Positions 18,129-27,849 of a DNA stretch of 64,000 nt are shown here, in pieces. The stretch is from Nitrospira sp. (GTDB lineage Bacteria > Nitrospirota > Nitrospiria > Nitrospirales > Nitrospiraceae). Numbering within the stretch: position 1 is the first letter of the stretch; each line of letters starts with the position of its first letter. The position numbers and the translations under genes were made by a program. The notes under the pieces are model-generated. The model had not been told where the DNA came from. It saw only the letters and a program-made list of their open reading frames with translations, and ran no database searches. Location of the stretch: contig JAFEBH010000009.1 of the NCBI GenBank assembly GCA_018242765.1, forward strand, positions 310,001-374,000, read 5' to 3'.

Positions 18129-20552
18129 ATGATGTATTTGTTCGGGAGATGTGCATTGACTATGACGGTTCGAGTGATCGTCGCCGGAATTGTGTGCGGG
18201 ATATGTTCCATCAGTTACGCTGAGGAGCAAGAGCTGACCAAGGCGATCAAGGGGGTTGTCCAAAATCAGGACCTTCGACGGGTGCCGCAAGCAGGTATTG
18301 AAGTGAAGAATCAAGATGGTGACGTGGTTTTCTCGAGTATCTCGAATGATGCCGGTGAATTCAACGTGTCCATTCAGGAAAATGGCACGTACTCTGTCAG
18401 TGCGATGCAAGGTACCGCTCGGAGCGAATACATCGTGTTCACAGTGGGTGGGGAGCCAACGAAGTCGGTGACCCTCACCCTTTCCACGACAAGAGACGTG
18501 GCCGTCGAGGTGTTTTCACCGCTCCCACCGATCCAGGCCAAAGCATCCAGTGAAACCTATTCACTGAACCGGAAGGAAATCGAAACCCTTCCGCGTGGCA
18601 ATAACATTAATCTGGAAGATCTGTTGGTTACTATCCCCAGCGCCGTGTACGGATCATTGAAGCAAGTCCATATCCGCCAAGACCATGCCAATCTTCAGCT
18701 GCGCATCGATGGGGTCCCGATCCCGGAAACGGTCTCATCCACGTTTTCCGATGTGCTGGCGCCCAGGGCCTGGGAGCGAGCTGATATTGTGCTGGGGGGG
18801 ATGGAAGCCAACGTGGGCAATAAGACGGCCGCGCTTATTGATATTACGACGAAGAGTGGGACGAAACCTGGGTTTGGGTCGATTCAGATGTTCGGAGGGT
18901 CGAATAAGACGATCAATCCATCGTTCGAGTACGGCGGCACGATTGGTGAGAAGTTTCGGTACTATTTCTTGAACAGTCATACGGCAACGAATCGCGGTAT
19001 TGAGCCTCCCACCGTTGGACACTCCATCTTTCACGGGCAGAGCGAGCGGAATCAGACGATGTTCCGTGGCGACTATCAACACGACAATAACAACAATTTC
19101 ACCTTTTTGTTCCTCACCTCCATTGCGAAGTACCAGATCCCGACCTTCCCCGGACACACAGCGAATCCAACGATTCTTGGCCTATTGCCGGGAGGATTTA
19201 CACCGGCGCCGTCGGAGATGGTGGATGAGAATCAGAAGGAGGACAATCAATACGGCCATCTGGTGTGGAGGCACGACATCAACAGCCGGAATTTTTTTAG
19301 CCTCGCTGGGTATTTCCGCCGTACGCGAGCGACGTTTCGGACGGATCCATTCAACGTCTTGTCCTATGTGCCAGATGAGACCGAACCCTTTTCCTCCGGC
19401 AGTCAGGATCGTACAGGCTATTCCGGAGGTGTGCGAATGGATTACACGTACGTGCACAGTAAGGAACACTTGATCAGAGCTGGGTTCCAGATCGATCGGA
19501 CCCAGGCGATCAACAAAACGAGGCTATTTACCTTCCTTGACGATGGAGTGGGGAATCCAGCTGGGGGCGTGATCAATCCGAACGCCGACAATCGGTTGAT
19601 TGGCTGGCGTCAGGAATTGTGGATTCAAGACCAATGGTCACCGAATGAACAGTGGACCTTCAACCTCGGGGTCCGCGCCGACGTTGTACAGTACCAGCGT
19701 GACGAAGCACAAATCAGCCCACGGCTTGGTGTGACATACCGCTACAGCCCGGCGCATGCCTTCCACGCATTTTATGGGCGCATGTTCACTCCTCCCAATC
19801 TTGAAGCGATTTCCTTCGCCAAGTTGAATACGGTGGGAACCAAGGCGGCGCCGGAGGACACGACCAACAATCAGCCACGGGCGGAACGAGCCCATTATTT
19901 CGAGATCGGTACTACCCATGCCTTAACAGACTGGGCCACTCTGCAATTGACGGGCTACTACAAGTTAGCCAGGTACATGTCAGATGCAGGGCAGTTCGGA
20001 ACGACTCCGCTGCTGAACTATTTTGCTTTCGAGCGGGGGTGGTCTCGTGGGGCTGACGCTGCACTCAAAGTGTGGTTCATAGAGAATCTGACGGGTCGCG
20101 GCAACGTTGCATGGGGGCAATGCAAAGGGTATGGGCTGCAATCAGGCCATTTCCTATTGGAGGCGGCCGAGATTGCGGACATCAATTCGCGCAGTGGTGT
20201 CCATTGCGATCACCAGCAGACGCTGACCGCATCGGGGATCTTAAGCTACCAATTGCTCGACGAGCGAACAACCCTGACGGGCCAGGTGCTCTTTGCCTCG
20301 GGCTTACGGGCGGCAGAGGAAGGTGGAAAGACCAACTCCACTCATAGCCCGTCTTACACGATCTATAACTTTTCGATCAACCATGTCATTCCGTTGCCTT
20401 GGCATGGACAGAAACTCTTGCTAGGATTTGATATCGTGAATGCGCTGGACCAAAAGTATTTCATCAACCAAGGAGAGGGGAGTATCGGCCTTGGAGTGTC
20501 CCACGCCGGTATGCCACGGTCATTCTTTTTCCGCGGACAATGGTTCTTCTGA
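18129..20552 (+). CDS. TonB-dependent outer-membrane receptor
   Basis: About 807 residues from the ATG pair at 18129/18132 (frame open back to 18054). Signal peptide, then a carboxypeptidase-regulatory-like beta domain (GVVQNQDLRRVPQAGIEVKN region), a plug domain with LPRGNNINLEDLLVTIPSA and LQLRIDGVPIPE, and a long beta-barrel ending in FFFRGQWFF, the expected terminal Phe. No TonB box is certain. The substrate is not defined by sequence; the neighbouring His-rich protein, the TonB-C-like protein and a COG0523 GTPase favour a metal such as zinc, cobalt or copper. Confidence 0.9.
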   Translation: MMYLFGRCALTMTVRVIVAGIVCGICSISYAEEQELTKAIKGVVQNQDLRRVPQAGIEVKNQDGDVVFSSISNDAGEFNVSIQENGTYSVSAMQGTARSEYIVFTVGGEPTKSVTLTLSTTRDVAVEVFSPLPPIQAKASSETYSLNRKEIETLPRGNNINLEDLLVTIPSAVYGSLKQVHIRQDHANLQLRIDGVPIPETVSSTFSDVLAPRAWERADIVLGGMEANVGNKTAALIDITTKSGTKPGFGSIQMFGGSNKTINPSFEYGGTIGEKFRYYFLNSHTATNRGIEPPTVGHSIFHGQSERNQTMFRGDYQHDNNNNFTFLFLTSIAKYQIPTFPGHTANPTILGLLPGGFTPAPSEMVDENQKEDNQYGHLVWRHDINSRNFFSLAGYFRRTRATFRTDPFNVLSYVPDETEPFSSGSQDRTGYSGGVRMDYTYVHSKEHLIRAGFQIDRTQAINKTRLFTFLDDGVGNPAGGVINPNADNRLIGWRQELWIQDQWSPNEQWTFNLGVRADVVQYQRDEAQISPRLGVTYRYSPAHAFHAFYGRMFTPPNLEAISFAKLNTVGTKAAPEDTTNNQPRAERAHYFEIGTTHALTDWATLQLTGYYKLARYMSDAGQFGTTPLLNYFAFERGWSRGADAALKVWFIENLTGRGNVAWGQCKGYGLQSGHFLLEAAEIADINSRSGVHCDHQQTLTASGILSYQLLDERTTLTGQVLFASGLRAAEEGGKTNSTHSPSYTIYNFSINHVIPLPWHGQKLLLGFDIVNALDQKYFINQGEGSIGLGVSHAGMPRSFFFRGQWFF

Positions 20553-20565
20553 TATAGAGAGCGTC

Positions 20566-21030
20566 ATGATGATGTCAGCTATCGAAACCATACGTGTCAT
20601 CAGCAAGCATGTGGCGCCTATTTGTGTACTTGCCGTCTTGCTCGCACCCGCCGCCGTCTTTGCAGCGGCGGGCGATGACGCCACGCACGAGAGCGACCAC
20701 GAGGAAGATGTGTTGGAGTTGCCCGAGGTTCATGTTCATGGGTTATCCCTGAACAAGGATCAACAGCTTGGCCCCGTGGCTAAGTCTACTCCCTGGCCTG
20801 CTATTCCTGCTTCACTCAATGGACAGGAAATCGATGATTGGATGAAGGCGCGCTTGTTGGTTTCCAAGCAGGCGAAGGTTACCGTCGTGGTGCTGGAGCC
20901 CTGTAAGCATCGCGAGCTGACGACCGCTGGAGTGAAGGCGCTCGGACGCTGGACCTTCGACCCTCAAATGCGGGGCGATGATCCGATTGATGGTGAGCTG
21001 ACAGTCCGCATCCATTTCCGTACCAGGTAG
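20566..21030 (+). CDS. Exported protein with TonB C-terminal-like domain
   Basis: 154 residues from a run of three ATGs at 20566. A signal peptide ends near VFAAAG, giving a mature protein beginning with an acidic/His-rich segment (HESDHEED, VHVHG). The C-terminal ~75 residues (LVSKQAKVTVVVLEPCKH ... LGRWTFDPQMRGDDPIDG) resemble the TonB energy-transducer C-terminal domain. Unlike real TonB, it has a cleavable signal rather than an uncleaved anchor and Pro-rich spacer, so it may be a soluble receptor partner. It begins 13 bases after the receptor stop, clearly one operon. Confidence 0.7.
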   Translation: MMMSAIETIRVISKHVAPICVLAVLLAPAAVFAAAGDDATHESDHEEDVLELPEVHVHGLSLNKDQQLGPVAKSTPWPAIPASLNGQEIDDWMKARLLVSKQAKVTVVVLEPCKHRELTTAGVKALGRWTFDPQMRGDDPIDGELTVRIHFRTR

Positions 21031-21130
21031 AGCGGTCACCGGCCGGGAGTCAATGGTCATTGGACAGAGGTGGCAAAAATCCTGATAATGTTTCTATGAG
21101 TGAGCGACGATGTGTGACTGTTGACCGATC

Positions 21131-21715
21131 ATGACCTGGGACGAGACCCTCTTTCTTGCAATCAACGGCTTAGCTGGCCAGTCGGCAGCAGCCGACTATT
21201 TCTTTCTTCAAATTGGCAATCGCAGCATGCTCTATGTGCCCGGAGCCTGTGCGATTGCCTATTGGATGTGGAGTAGCTGGCGGGAGGCGGTGTTAGGAGG
21301 TCCCGTTTTAGGGGCAGCCGTCGGACTGACCGACTTTTTCGGGGGACAACTCAAATGGGTGTTTGAACGAGTGAGACCCTGCCGGGCTCTGAGAGAAGTC
21401 GCCAAAATTGAGCCGAGCGGCTGTGGGGGCCTATTTAGTTTTCCCTCGAACCACGCGGCAAATACTGCGGCCATTGCTTCGTTTCTCCAGATTCTCTATC
21501 CCAAGTCTGGTTGGGTCACATGGCCGATTGTGGTACTCATCGGGTTTGCTCGAGTGTATGTGGGGGCCCATTATGTGACCGACGTTCTTGGTGGATGGAT
21601 GCTTGGAGGGGTTGTCGGTGGGGGCGCGGCGTGGGCATTGCTGCAATGGCCGCGGTTCAGGAAAAAGGTGGCGACTGTCGTACAGCCAGTCAGCCAAGTG
21701 GAAGCGCGGTCCTAG
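21131..21715 (+). CDS. PAP2-family membrane phosphatase
   Basis: 194-residue membrane protein of the phosphatidic acid phosphatase type 2 family, candidate undecaprenyl-diphosphate or lipid phosphatase. The three catalytic blocks are visible: KWVFERVRPCR, FSFPSNHAANTAA and RVYVGAHYVTDVLGG. About five hydrophobic segments alternate with them. It lies 100 bases downstream of the TonB-C-like gene on the same strand and ends 3 bases from the convergent COG0523 gene. Substrate not determinable. Confidence 0.9.
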   Translation: MTWDETLFLAINGLAGQSAAADYFFLQIGNRSMLYVPGACAIAYWMWSSWREAVLGGPVLGAAVGLTDFFGGQLKWVFERVRPCRALREVAKIEPSGCGGLFSFPSNHAANTAAIASFLQILYPKSGWVTWPIVVLIGFARVYVGAHYVTDVLGGWMLGGVVGGGAAWALLQWPRFRKKVATVVQPVSQVEARS

Positions 21716-21718
21716 TAG

Positions 21719-22687
21719 TTACGAATTCTCCAGGCGGTTTTCTACTGTCGCTAAGAGTTCGTTCCGAAGACGGTCTACATCATATCCTCGTCCGATCAGC
21801 ACGAGCGCTGCATCCGGTTCATCCAACAGGGTGAGCGGAGAGATCGTGGCCTGCCCGGGTAGTGCATATTGAAATTCTTGCAGTTCCGGTTCGGTGGCAA
21901 ATCGGAAATAGCCTTTCGCCCGTTCGAGTTCCTTGGGGATTGTCTTGATCCACGCCAGAAACCGCTGGCGATTCAATGGCCCGGGTAGCGGGACTGTTGT
22001 GGCAACGGGATGATAGGTCGCACGTTGGGGATGACCTGGCCGTGATTTGCCGAATAGGACATTGGTGAGTGCCAGCTGTGGGGTCGACGGATGGGCGGCC
22101 AACAGATCCGCCACATCGAGGCGGGCATGCGATGTTTCCCACAGACGAGCATAGGGATTTTGTTTGATGATCTCAGTACGGAACTGTTCCCAATGACCAG
22201 GGACATAGAGGTCCCGTTTGTTCAAGATGAGTTCGTCCGCACAACGGATGGCTTGGGTTGTCACATAAGCACTTGAGTGACTTTCCTCCGTTGAGACTGG
22301 ATGCAGCAGGGCGATGACTCGTCTAAGGGAAGCTAACCGTGCCGTATAGGCATCGGTGACTGCGTCGATCACTTCAGCTGGATCAGCCAACCCTGAACAT
22401 TCGAGAATCAGGACCTCTGACCCATGATCGCGCACTAACTGCGCGATACCCCATGAGAGATCTTCTTTCGTGTCGCAGCAGACGCAGCCGCCTGCCAGAT
22501 TCATGACTTGCTCCGCGAGCGTACCGGCGCGTGGGCCATCAATGCTGACCGATCCCGCTTCGTTCATCAGCACACCGGTCCGTTGACCCTGGGCTTTCCA
22601 ATGCTCCAGGAGTCGCATCAAGAGCGTGGTTTTGCCTGCACCAAGCGAGCCGCAGAGGATATAGAACGGAATGGAAGTCGACATCAT
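21719..22687 (-). CDS. COG0523 (CobW/ZNG) GTPase, putative metallochaperone
   Basis: G3E GTPase of 322 residues. Walker A GSLGAGKTTLL, the metal-binding GGCVCCD (CXCC) motif, ILECSGLADPAEV, LNKRDLY as the base-specificity motif, and a C-terminal CobW_C domain (GYFRFATEPELQEFQY). Family members deliver or allocate zinc, cobalt or iron. There is no His-rich tail. It is convergent with the receptor locus, so co-regulation is not shown, but the content fits metal uptake. The exact subgroup cannot be decided without a tree. Confidence 0.88.
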   Translation of the reverse strand: MMSTSIPFYILCGSLGAGKTTLLMRLLEHWKAQGQRTGVLMNEAGSVSIDGPRAGTLAEQVMNLAGGCVCCDTKEDLSWGIAQLVRDHGSEVLILECSGLADPAEVIDAVTDAYTARLASLRRVIALLHPVSTEESHSSAYVTTQAIRCADELILNKRDLYVPGHWEQFRTEIIKQNPYARLWETSHARLDVADLLAAHPSTPQLALTNVLFGKSRPGHPQRATYHPVATTVPLPGPLNRQRFLAWIKTIPKELERAKGYFRFATEPELQEFQYALPGQATISPLTLLDEPDAALVLIGRGYDVDRLRNELLATVENRLENS

Positions 22688-22847
22688 GCGCGTACGTTAC
22701 GACATACAGATCATTGTACCGGGATACAGAGAGGACGGAAAGAGGACAAGCACACTTTCTGCGTGCTATCAACCGGTCAATGAGGCGGAACGGGTCTCTC
22801 CAAGACTCGGTCGAACTGTTCCTCAGCGGCACAGAGGGTTACCCGAG

Positions 22848-24887
22848 TTAGCCCGAAGGGAAGTGCGTTGCTAAAATCGTCTGTAGGGCAGTCGTCAGTC
22901 CGGTCATGAGCCGACCTGTAAAATCACCTGTCAGGTGGTCAAAGTCTTTGTAGACGATGGTGTCGCCATGAACGGGTTTGCAAGTCCCCATCTGGCAGAG
23001 AAGGTCGGTCATGTCGATAAAATGGACGTGTGAGAGGTCGTGGGCTCCGGCTTGTTCAGACTCATAGACGTCCGGATTGAGCACGATCGATTGATCGGCG
23101 GTGCAGAAGGCTTGAGGATCTCGATCCTGGCGGATAGATCTGGCAAGACAGGTCGGAACATGATACGGAAAATGTGGGGTGTCACGCATGACGACCACAA
23201 GGTGTCCTTTCAATGCGATCAAAGTCTGCCGTACCCCATTGCGTAGCTCATCCAGCGACGGTTGTGAAGGTGTGGCGAAGAGATGTTCATACTTTTGTCC
23301 AAGATGACTGGTTGCATTCCCAAGGAGGACCACCGTGGGATGCAGATCCTGGATGAGAGTCATCGCCGATGTGCGCCATTGGGCACAGGCGGTATTGTAT
23401 GTATCCAATTGCTGGACATCTTGGGCCTGAAACGTACTTGGTCTGATGTCGAAAGCGGGGCATGAGGGTTTGACGACGGTGGTTAACTTCCATCCATTCG
23501 AGTCCGCCATTTGTTTCAGAGAGGCGAACCAATGCATGGCGTGAGAGTCTCCGAACAGAACGATGCGAACAGCTGCCCTCTCATCGCCAAAGTCACACCA
23601 TTTGACTTCTGGCGATTCTAGTGAAGGGTAGCAATTCTGCTCTGTCAGAATCCTGTTGGCGGTCTGCGTTGCTGCAGTGATGGCACGCATGCTTGGCTCA
23701 TTCGCCAAGTCTTCAGCGACTGTGATGGAGAACAACGCGGTACCCAATGACAATACCATCACGGCTGCAGCAAGACCCACTGACAAGGCAGGACGTTTGA
23801 GCAAGGCCTGATGGAATCGAATCGGTTGTTCAATGAAATGGTGACTGACTGCTGCGGCCAGTAAGGATAGGGCTGCGACAGCCAGCTTCCCAGGAAGGGA
23901 GAGAGATGGGAGAAGTGCTGCAGCGAATACCAGAAACGGCCAATGCCAGAGATACCACGAATAGGAGAGTGCTCCGAGGCGTTGTACCGGTGGGGAGGTC
24001 AGGAGGGCTCCGATCCCACGATACGAAGACGCTGTCCCTGCGATCAGAATTGCAGCAGTTCCCAGTGTGGGGATGAGCGCAACCCATCCCGGGAAGGGAA
24101 CGGCACTCGCAACTGAGAGAAAGTGTGCCGTGCCAAGGATCGCGAGGAAACCGAGCCAGCCAATGGCGGACCACCAACGTGAGAACCTGTCTAGGTTTCT
24201 TTGCGACAGGAACAAGGCGAGTCCTCCAATACCGAATTCCCAAGCTCTGGCCGGGAGCTCGTAAAAGGCAAACGTTCCTCCTTTGATGGTGAATCCGATT
24301 CCGATTGCCAACGAGACGAGTGTGAGTCCGGCGAGTAGGGTGATGAGCGCATTCGTCGAGCGCCACCATCGTATGCTCAACAAGATCAGTAACGGCCAAA
24401 ATAAGTAGAACTGTTCTTCAACGGCCAACGACCACGTGTGTAACAAGGGGTTGGCCTGTACGTTCGGGCTGAAGTAATCTCCTGTATTTCTATCAAAGAA
24501 TACATTACTCATATGAAGAGCCGCGGATCGCGCGGCACGGGAAGCCAGATCCAGCTCCTGGGGTGTCAGAACGAAGGTTCCAATCAGGAGTGTTGCGACT
24601 AACGTGACGGTAAATGCTGGGAGTAATCGTCGAGCACGGCGAGCATAAAACTCTAGCAGATTGAGCCCTGCTGTCGTCTGGACCTCGCGAATCAAGAGTC
24701 CGGTGATCAGAAACCCAGACAGAACAAAGAACACATCAACTCCGATAAAACCACCTAACAGTCCAGGTGTGTCGCAATGGAACAGCACCACCAGGAGGAT
24801 GGCGATGCCGCGCAGCCCCTCGATGTCTGCACGAAAGTCTGCTGACGGTCTGGTGGAACTCCTCACAGATGAGTCAGAAGCGATCAT
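22848..24887 (-). CDS. OafA/YrhL-type acyltransferase with C-terminal SGNH domain
   Basis: About 679 residues from ATG 24887, which follows a GAGAAG site; the frame remains open to 25019 but that extension is low-complexity. The N-terminal acyltransferase-3 domain has about 10 membrane segments, catalytic His in LLVVLFHCD and FIGVDVFFVLSGFLI. The C-terminal extracytoplasmic SGNH domain has VLFGDSHAMHW, GNATSH and a late DFDHLT for the Asp/His pair. Such fusions O-acetylate peptidoglycan, LPS or other surface glycans. No glycan gene cluster surrounds it, so the acceptor is unknown. Confidence 0.88.
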   Translation of the reverse strand: MIASDSSVRSSTRPSADFRADIEGLRGIAILLVVLFHCDTPGLLGGFIGVDVFFVLSGFLITGLLIREVQTTAGLNLLEFYARRARRLLPAFTVTLVATLLIGTFVLTPQELDLASRAARSAALHMSNVFFDRNTGDYFSPNVQANPLLHTWSLAVEEQFYLFWPLLILLSIRWWRSTNALITLLAGLTLVSLAIGIGFTIKGGTFAFYELPARAWEFGIGGLALFLSQRNLDRFSRWWSAIGWLGFLAILGTAHFLSVASAVPFPGWVALIPTLGTAAILIAGTASSYRGIGALLTSPPVQRLGALSYSWYLWHWPFLVFAAALLPSLSLPGKLAVAALSLLAAAVSHHFIEQPIRFHQALLKRPALSVGLAAAVMVLSLGTALFSITVAEDLANEPSMRAITAATQTANRILTEQNCYPSLESPEVKWCDFGDERAAVRIVLFGDSHAMHWFASLKQMADSNGWKLTTVVKPSCPAFDIRPSTFQAQDVQQLDTYNTACAQWRTSAMTLIQDLHPTVVLLGNATSHLGQKYEHLFATPSQPSLDELRNGVRQTLIALKGHLVVVMRDTPHFPYHVPTCLARSIRQDRDPQAFCTADQSIVLNPDVYESEQAGAHDLSHVHFIDMTDLLCQMGTCKPVHGDTIVYKDFDHLTGDFTGRLMTGLTTALQTILATHFPSG

Positions 24888-25591
24888 GTTCTTCTCATGC
24901 GCATGAGTGATGTCGTGAACATTTTGACCTGATGTGCCCGATGTGCCCGTCGTGATGCCATCATGAGCACCTGCATGATAAGTGCCAGCGTAAATGTCTG
25001 GAATGGCGCATGATTGCATCTACTTAGATATTCAGATAGAACGAGTTTCATGGCGAATTTGTATCAGGTGTAGGAAAAAGAAGTCACCCAACCAGCATCG
25101 TCAACTGCACTCTAACATATTCCGTACGAATATAGGGGATTCCGGTCAGGAATGATAGCCAAGGAGATTTTCTTAGACGTACAAACTGTTAGGAATATTT
25201 TTATTTATAGGTTTTATTCTTAGAGCGTCGCCATTTCGGAAAGGTCTTTCGAGGAGGGGCTGGGTAGGCGAGCTAGTGCGGTGCGTCCAGAAATGGATTT
25301 GCCTACCGTTCGGGATTGCTTGTGGAATAACAGGCAGAAGTCATTAACGCTCTCTATGGTAGAGCTCATCGATGTTGATTGATCAGGAAATGTGAAAACT
25401 GGGAAATGTACAAAATTAAGATATTGTAACTAATACATATGATGTAAAGTTGGACATCTTGTTGAATGTGCGGAGTTCGTTTGTTGCGGTGCCTAGTTGT
25501 AGAAGGGAGTCACGCGGTACGGTTTTTTGTAGAGTCTCGCCGAAGCTCAATCAGGTCTTTTGACGTAGGGGCGAAGGGGTGCGTCGATATG
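24888..25591. other. Long AT-richer spacer
   Basis: Roughly 700 bases between the acyltransferase start and the end of the NDH-2 gene. The part 25100-25230 and 25370-25450 is markedly richer in A/T than the surroundings. No conserved open frame, RNA fold or transposase remnant was recognised. It probably includes the acyltransferase promoter on the - strand, but I cannot point to a reliable -35/-10 pair. Confidence 0.4.
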
Positions 25592-26890
25592 TTAGCGCTT
25601 TGCTGCCGGTGGCGGGGAGAGCGCGCGTGAGGTTCGGAAGTGGACCAGATCCTTTGAAAAGAGCACGTCCAGAGTCCAGTCCAAGGCTACGAGCACTTTC
25701 TTCTCGAAGCGAGGGAGTTTTAGTAAGTAGATTGTTCGCCATAGCCACCAGGCAATGAAGCCGGAAAAATTGATGCCGAGAATATTTGCAACACCGGTCC
25801 GTTTCCCGATCGGGGCGAGCAGCCCTATCGTAGAGTAGATAAACGGTCGCTTCCATCCCTGTCGAACCGTCGCCAGGATATTCTGCGCTGCCACCCGCCC
25901 TTCGCGTAACGCGTGTTGTGCGGTTGGAGGATGAAATGCACCCGTTTTGCGGTCCGGCACCATTGCGCAGTCGCCCAAGGCCCAGACCCCGGGCCATCCA
26001 GGAACTTCCAGGTACTCGTTCACAAGGACCCGGCCCTTGACTTTTGGGCAAGGCAGTGTGCCTAGAAGCGAGTGGGGACTGATGCCGGCGGTCCAGACTA
26101 GTGTATTGGTCGTCACCGTCGTTCCGTCACTGAGGGTGATGTCGCGGTCCGTCACTGCAGTGACTTTGCAGTTCGCATGGATTTCCACTTTCTGCTCAGT
26201 CAGTTTGCGTTGTGCGTAGGTCCCGAGCTTCTCTCCGAGTTCGGGCAAGATGACCGGTCCCGCACTGACCAGAATGACCCGCAACATATCTTCCCGCAGG
26301 TGTGCAAAGAACTGCACGGCCTCCCGTAGAAAATCGTTCATGGCCGCAATGGTCTCGACTCCAGCAAACCCGCCTCCGGCCACCACGAAGTTTAGAAGGC
26401 CGGTGTGGTGTAAGGCTCCACACTCAAAGTCAGCTTCTTCCATGTTCGCGATGAGATGGCTGCGTAACGTAATCGCGTCGCTGAGCGTTTTCATGGTAAA
26501 GGCACGGGTAGCCAAGCCGGGAATATCGAAGAAATTCGTGGTGGCTCCAAGTGCCAACACGAGGTGGTCGTACTGGAGTGCGTGGCAATGTTTGTCGTGC
26601 CCATGTGAAAGGCCGACGTATTTCTGCTCCAAATCGATAGCTTCGACCTCGCCATGAAAGAACGTCACTTTAGTCAGCAACTTGCGGATCGGGCTCACGA
26701 TATTGGTGACATCAAGGTCGCTGGCTGCTACTTCGTGTAGCATCGGAGTAAAGAGGAAAAAGTTGTCGTGGTTGACGAGGGTGACGTCCAGGTTCGCACT
26801 TCGCTCGAGTGCCCGTTCGAATTCCAGCGCGGCATACATTCCGCCAAATCCCCCGCCCAGGATCAAGACCCTTGGTTTTCCGTTAGGCAT
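25592..26890 (-). CDS. ndh: Type II NADH dehydrogenase (NDH-2)
   Basis: Single-subunit, non-proton-pumping NADH:quinone oxidoreductase, 432 residues. FAD-binding Rossmann motif VLILGGGFGGMYAALEFE at the start, second dinucleotide fold with FVVAGGGFAGVETIAAMND, quinone-site-proximal AQHALREGRVAAQNIL, VWALGDCAMVPD for FAD, and an amphipathic C-terminal region (NFSGFIAWWLWRTIYLLKLPR has been split here as FIAWWLWRTIYLLKLP) for membrane attachment. It stands alone. Sulfide:quinone reductase is less likely because the catalytic Cys pattern is missing. Confidence 0.9.
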   Translation of the reverse strand: MPNGKPRVLILGGGFGGMYAALEFERALERSANLDVTLVNHDNFFLFTPMLHEVAASDLDVTNIVSPIRKLLTKVTFFHGEVEAIDLEQKYVGLSHGHDKHCHALQYDHLVLALGATTNFFDIPGLATRAFTMKTLSDAITLRSHLIANMEEADFECGALHHTGLLNFVVAGGGFAGVETIAAMNDFLREAVQFFAHLREDMLRVILVSAGPVILPELGEKLGTYAQRKLTEQKVEIHANCKVTAVTDRDITLSDGTTVTTNTLVWTAGISPHSLLGTLPCPKVKGRVLVNEYLEVPGWPGVWALGDCAMVPDRKTGAFHPPTAQHALREGRVAAQNILATVRQGWKRPFIYSTIGLLAPIGKRTGVANILGINFSGFIAWWLWRTIYLLKLPRFEKKVLVALDWTLDVLFSKDLVHFRTSRALSPPPAAKR

Positions 26891-27427
26891 ACAGTTTTAC
26901 CGAAGGCGTGTATGTCTGGAACCTGATGCGAGAAGCTTGGTCGAGAGGAGTATTCGCCACAGCTGGCGCTCTGATGGTGTGGAACAGTGATTGTTGCTCG
27001 AGGCGAATAAGTTGACAGGTAAGGTCATGGGTAGGGGACAGACAGTTTGTAATGAGTCAGGAGTTGGTCGATGGACAACATCTTACCACGTGGGGAGCCG
27101 ATTGACGCGGATGATGCAGAAATCAGCAACCATCCCAACTTGCCCACGTGAAGTGAGGTTTGGAACCGAGAACGGCTTGCCCCGTCATGGCAAACAGAAT
27201 GGTGAAATTGACACTCTGAACATGCGCAGAGCTCACCGGAGACGTTAGGCAATTTTATGCGACTATGGTACAAGAGAAGGCTGATTACCAATGGTCTCTT
27301 GGTGCACTGAGTTCTCGCTGCAACGAAAAAGTATTGCGAGTCAGCTGGCTGTCCTACGGATACCCGAGCATGTGTAGATCGCGTAGATTAAGAGAGGTGC
27401 GTTGAGGGTGAAGATCGAGGAGGACGC
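26891..27427. other. Spacer upstream of ndh and the 57-residue protein
   Basis: About 540 bases between divergent genes. Overlapping short frames of 85 and 88 codons exist on the two strands (26991-27248 and 27025-27291), but neither has a believable ribosome-binding site or recognisable sequence. No stable hairpin or clear promoter was found. Confidence 0.35.
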
Positions 27428-27601
27428 ATGATTGCTTGGTGGCTGCTAGGTGGGGTTGTGGTCATATTGGTGGGAGGTGTCCTGTACAAGGGATGGAAGT
27501 CTCGCCGCTGGTCACCGTCTCATTCTGTGATGACAAAGACGACGGACGGGACAATGCTTCAATTCCTTGTTCGGCCAACACGCCGAAACGGACGGGAGTA
27601 G
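27428..27601 (+). CDS. Small single-span membrane protein (57 residues)
   Basis: A short gene with an excellent AGGAGG site 4 bases before its ATG. The N-terminal half is a transmembrane helix (WWLLGGVVVILVGGVLY), followed by a basic stretch KGWKSRRW and a hydrophilic tail ending in RPTRRNGRE. I do not recognise it. Positive charges after the helix predict N-out, C-in insertion. The strong ribosome-binding site is the main reason to accept it as real. Confidence 0.6.
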   Translation: MIAWWLLGGVVVILVGGVLYKGWKSRRWSPSHSVMTKTTDGTMLQFLVRPTRRNGRE

Positions 27602-27849
27602 TGAACGGACCAGGAGCTAGGGTTCTAGCGAGCGGGCCTCATAAATCTTTTGCAATACGGCGCTGTTAGTGAGGGAGGGGCATCTAGTTTCTGAATAGTA
27701 AGAAATACCCCAATCCAGTTTGCTCATTCTGTCAGAATGTGGGAGTGTCCCGGCCCTTTTCCTACCCGGAGTATCCACAACTTCTCATTTCCTACTACAG
27801 TTTCTGCTTGACCGAATGTTTTCACGTGTGTAACCATTGGATACTATTT

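Noticed and set aside
24888..25019. Longer N-terminus for the acyltransferase
   Set aside because: The extra 44 codons are low-complexity (TTGTSGTSG) and come before a better ATG with a GAGAAG site.
26991..27291. Two overlapping frames of 85-88 codons on opposite strands
   Set aside because: No Shine-Dalgarno sites, no family resemblance, composition unlike neighbours.
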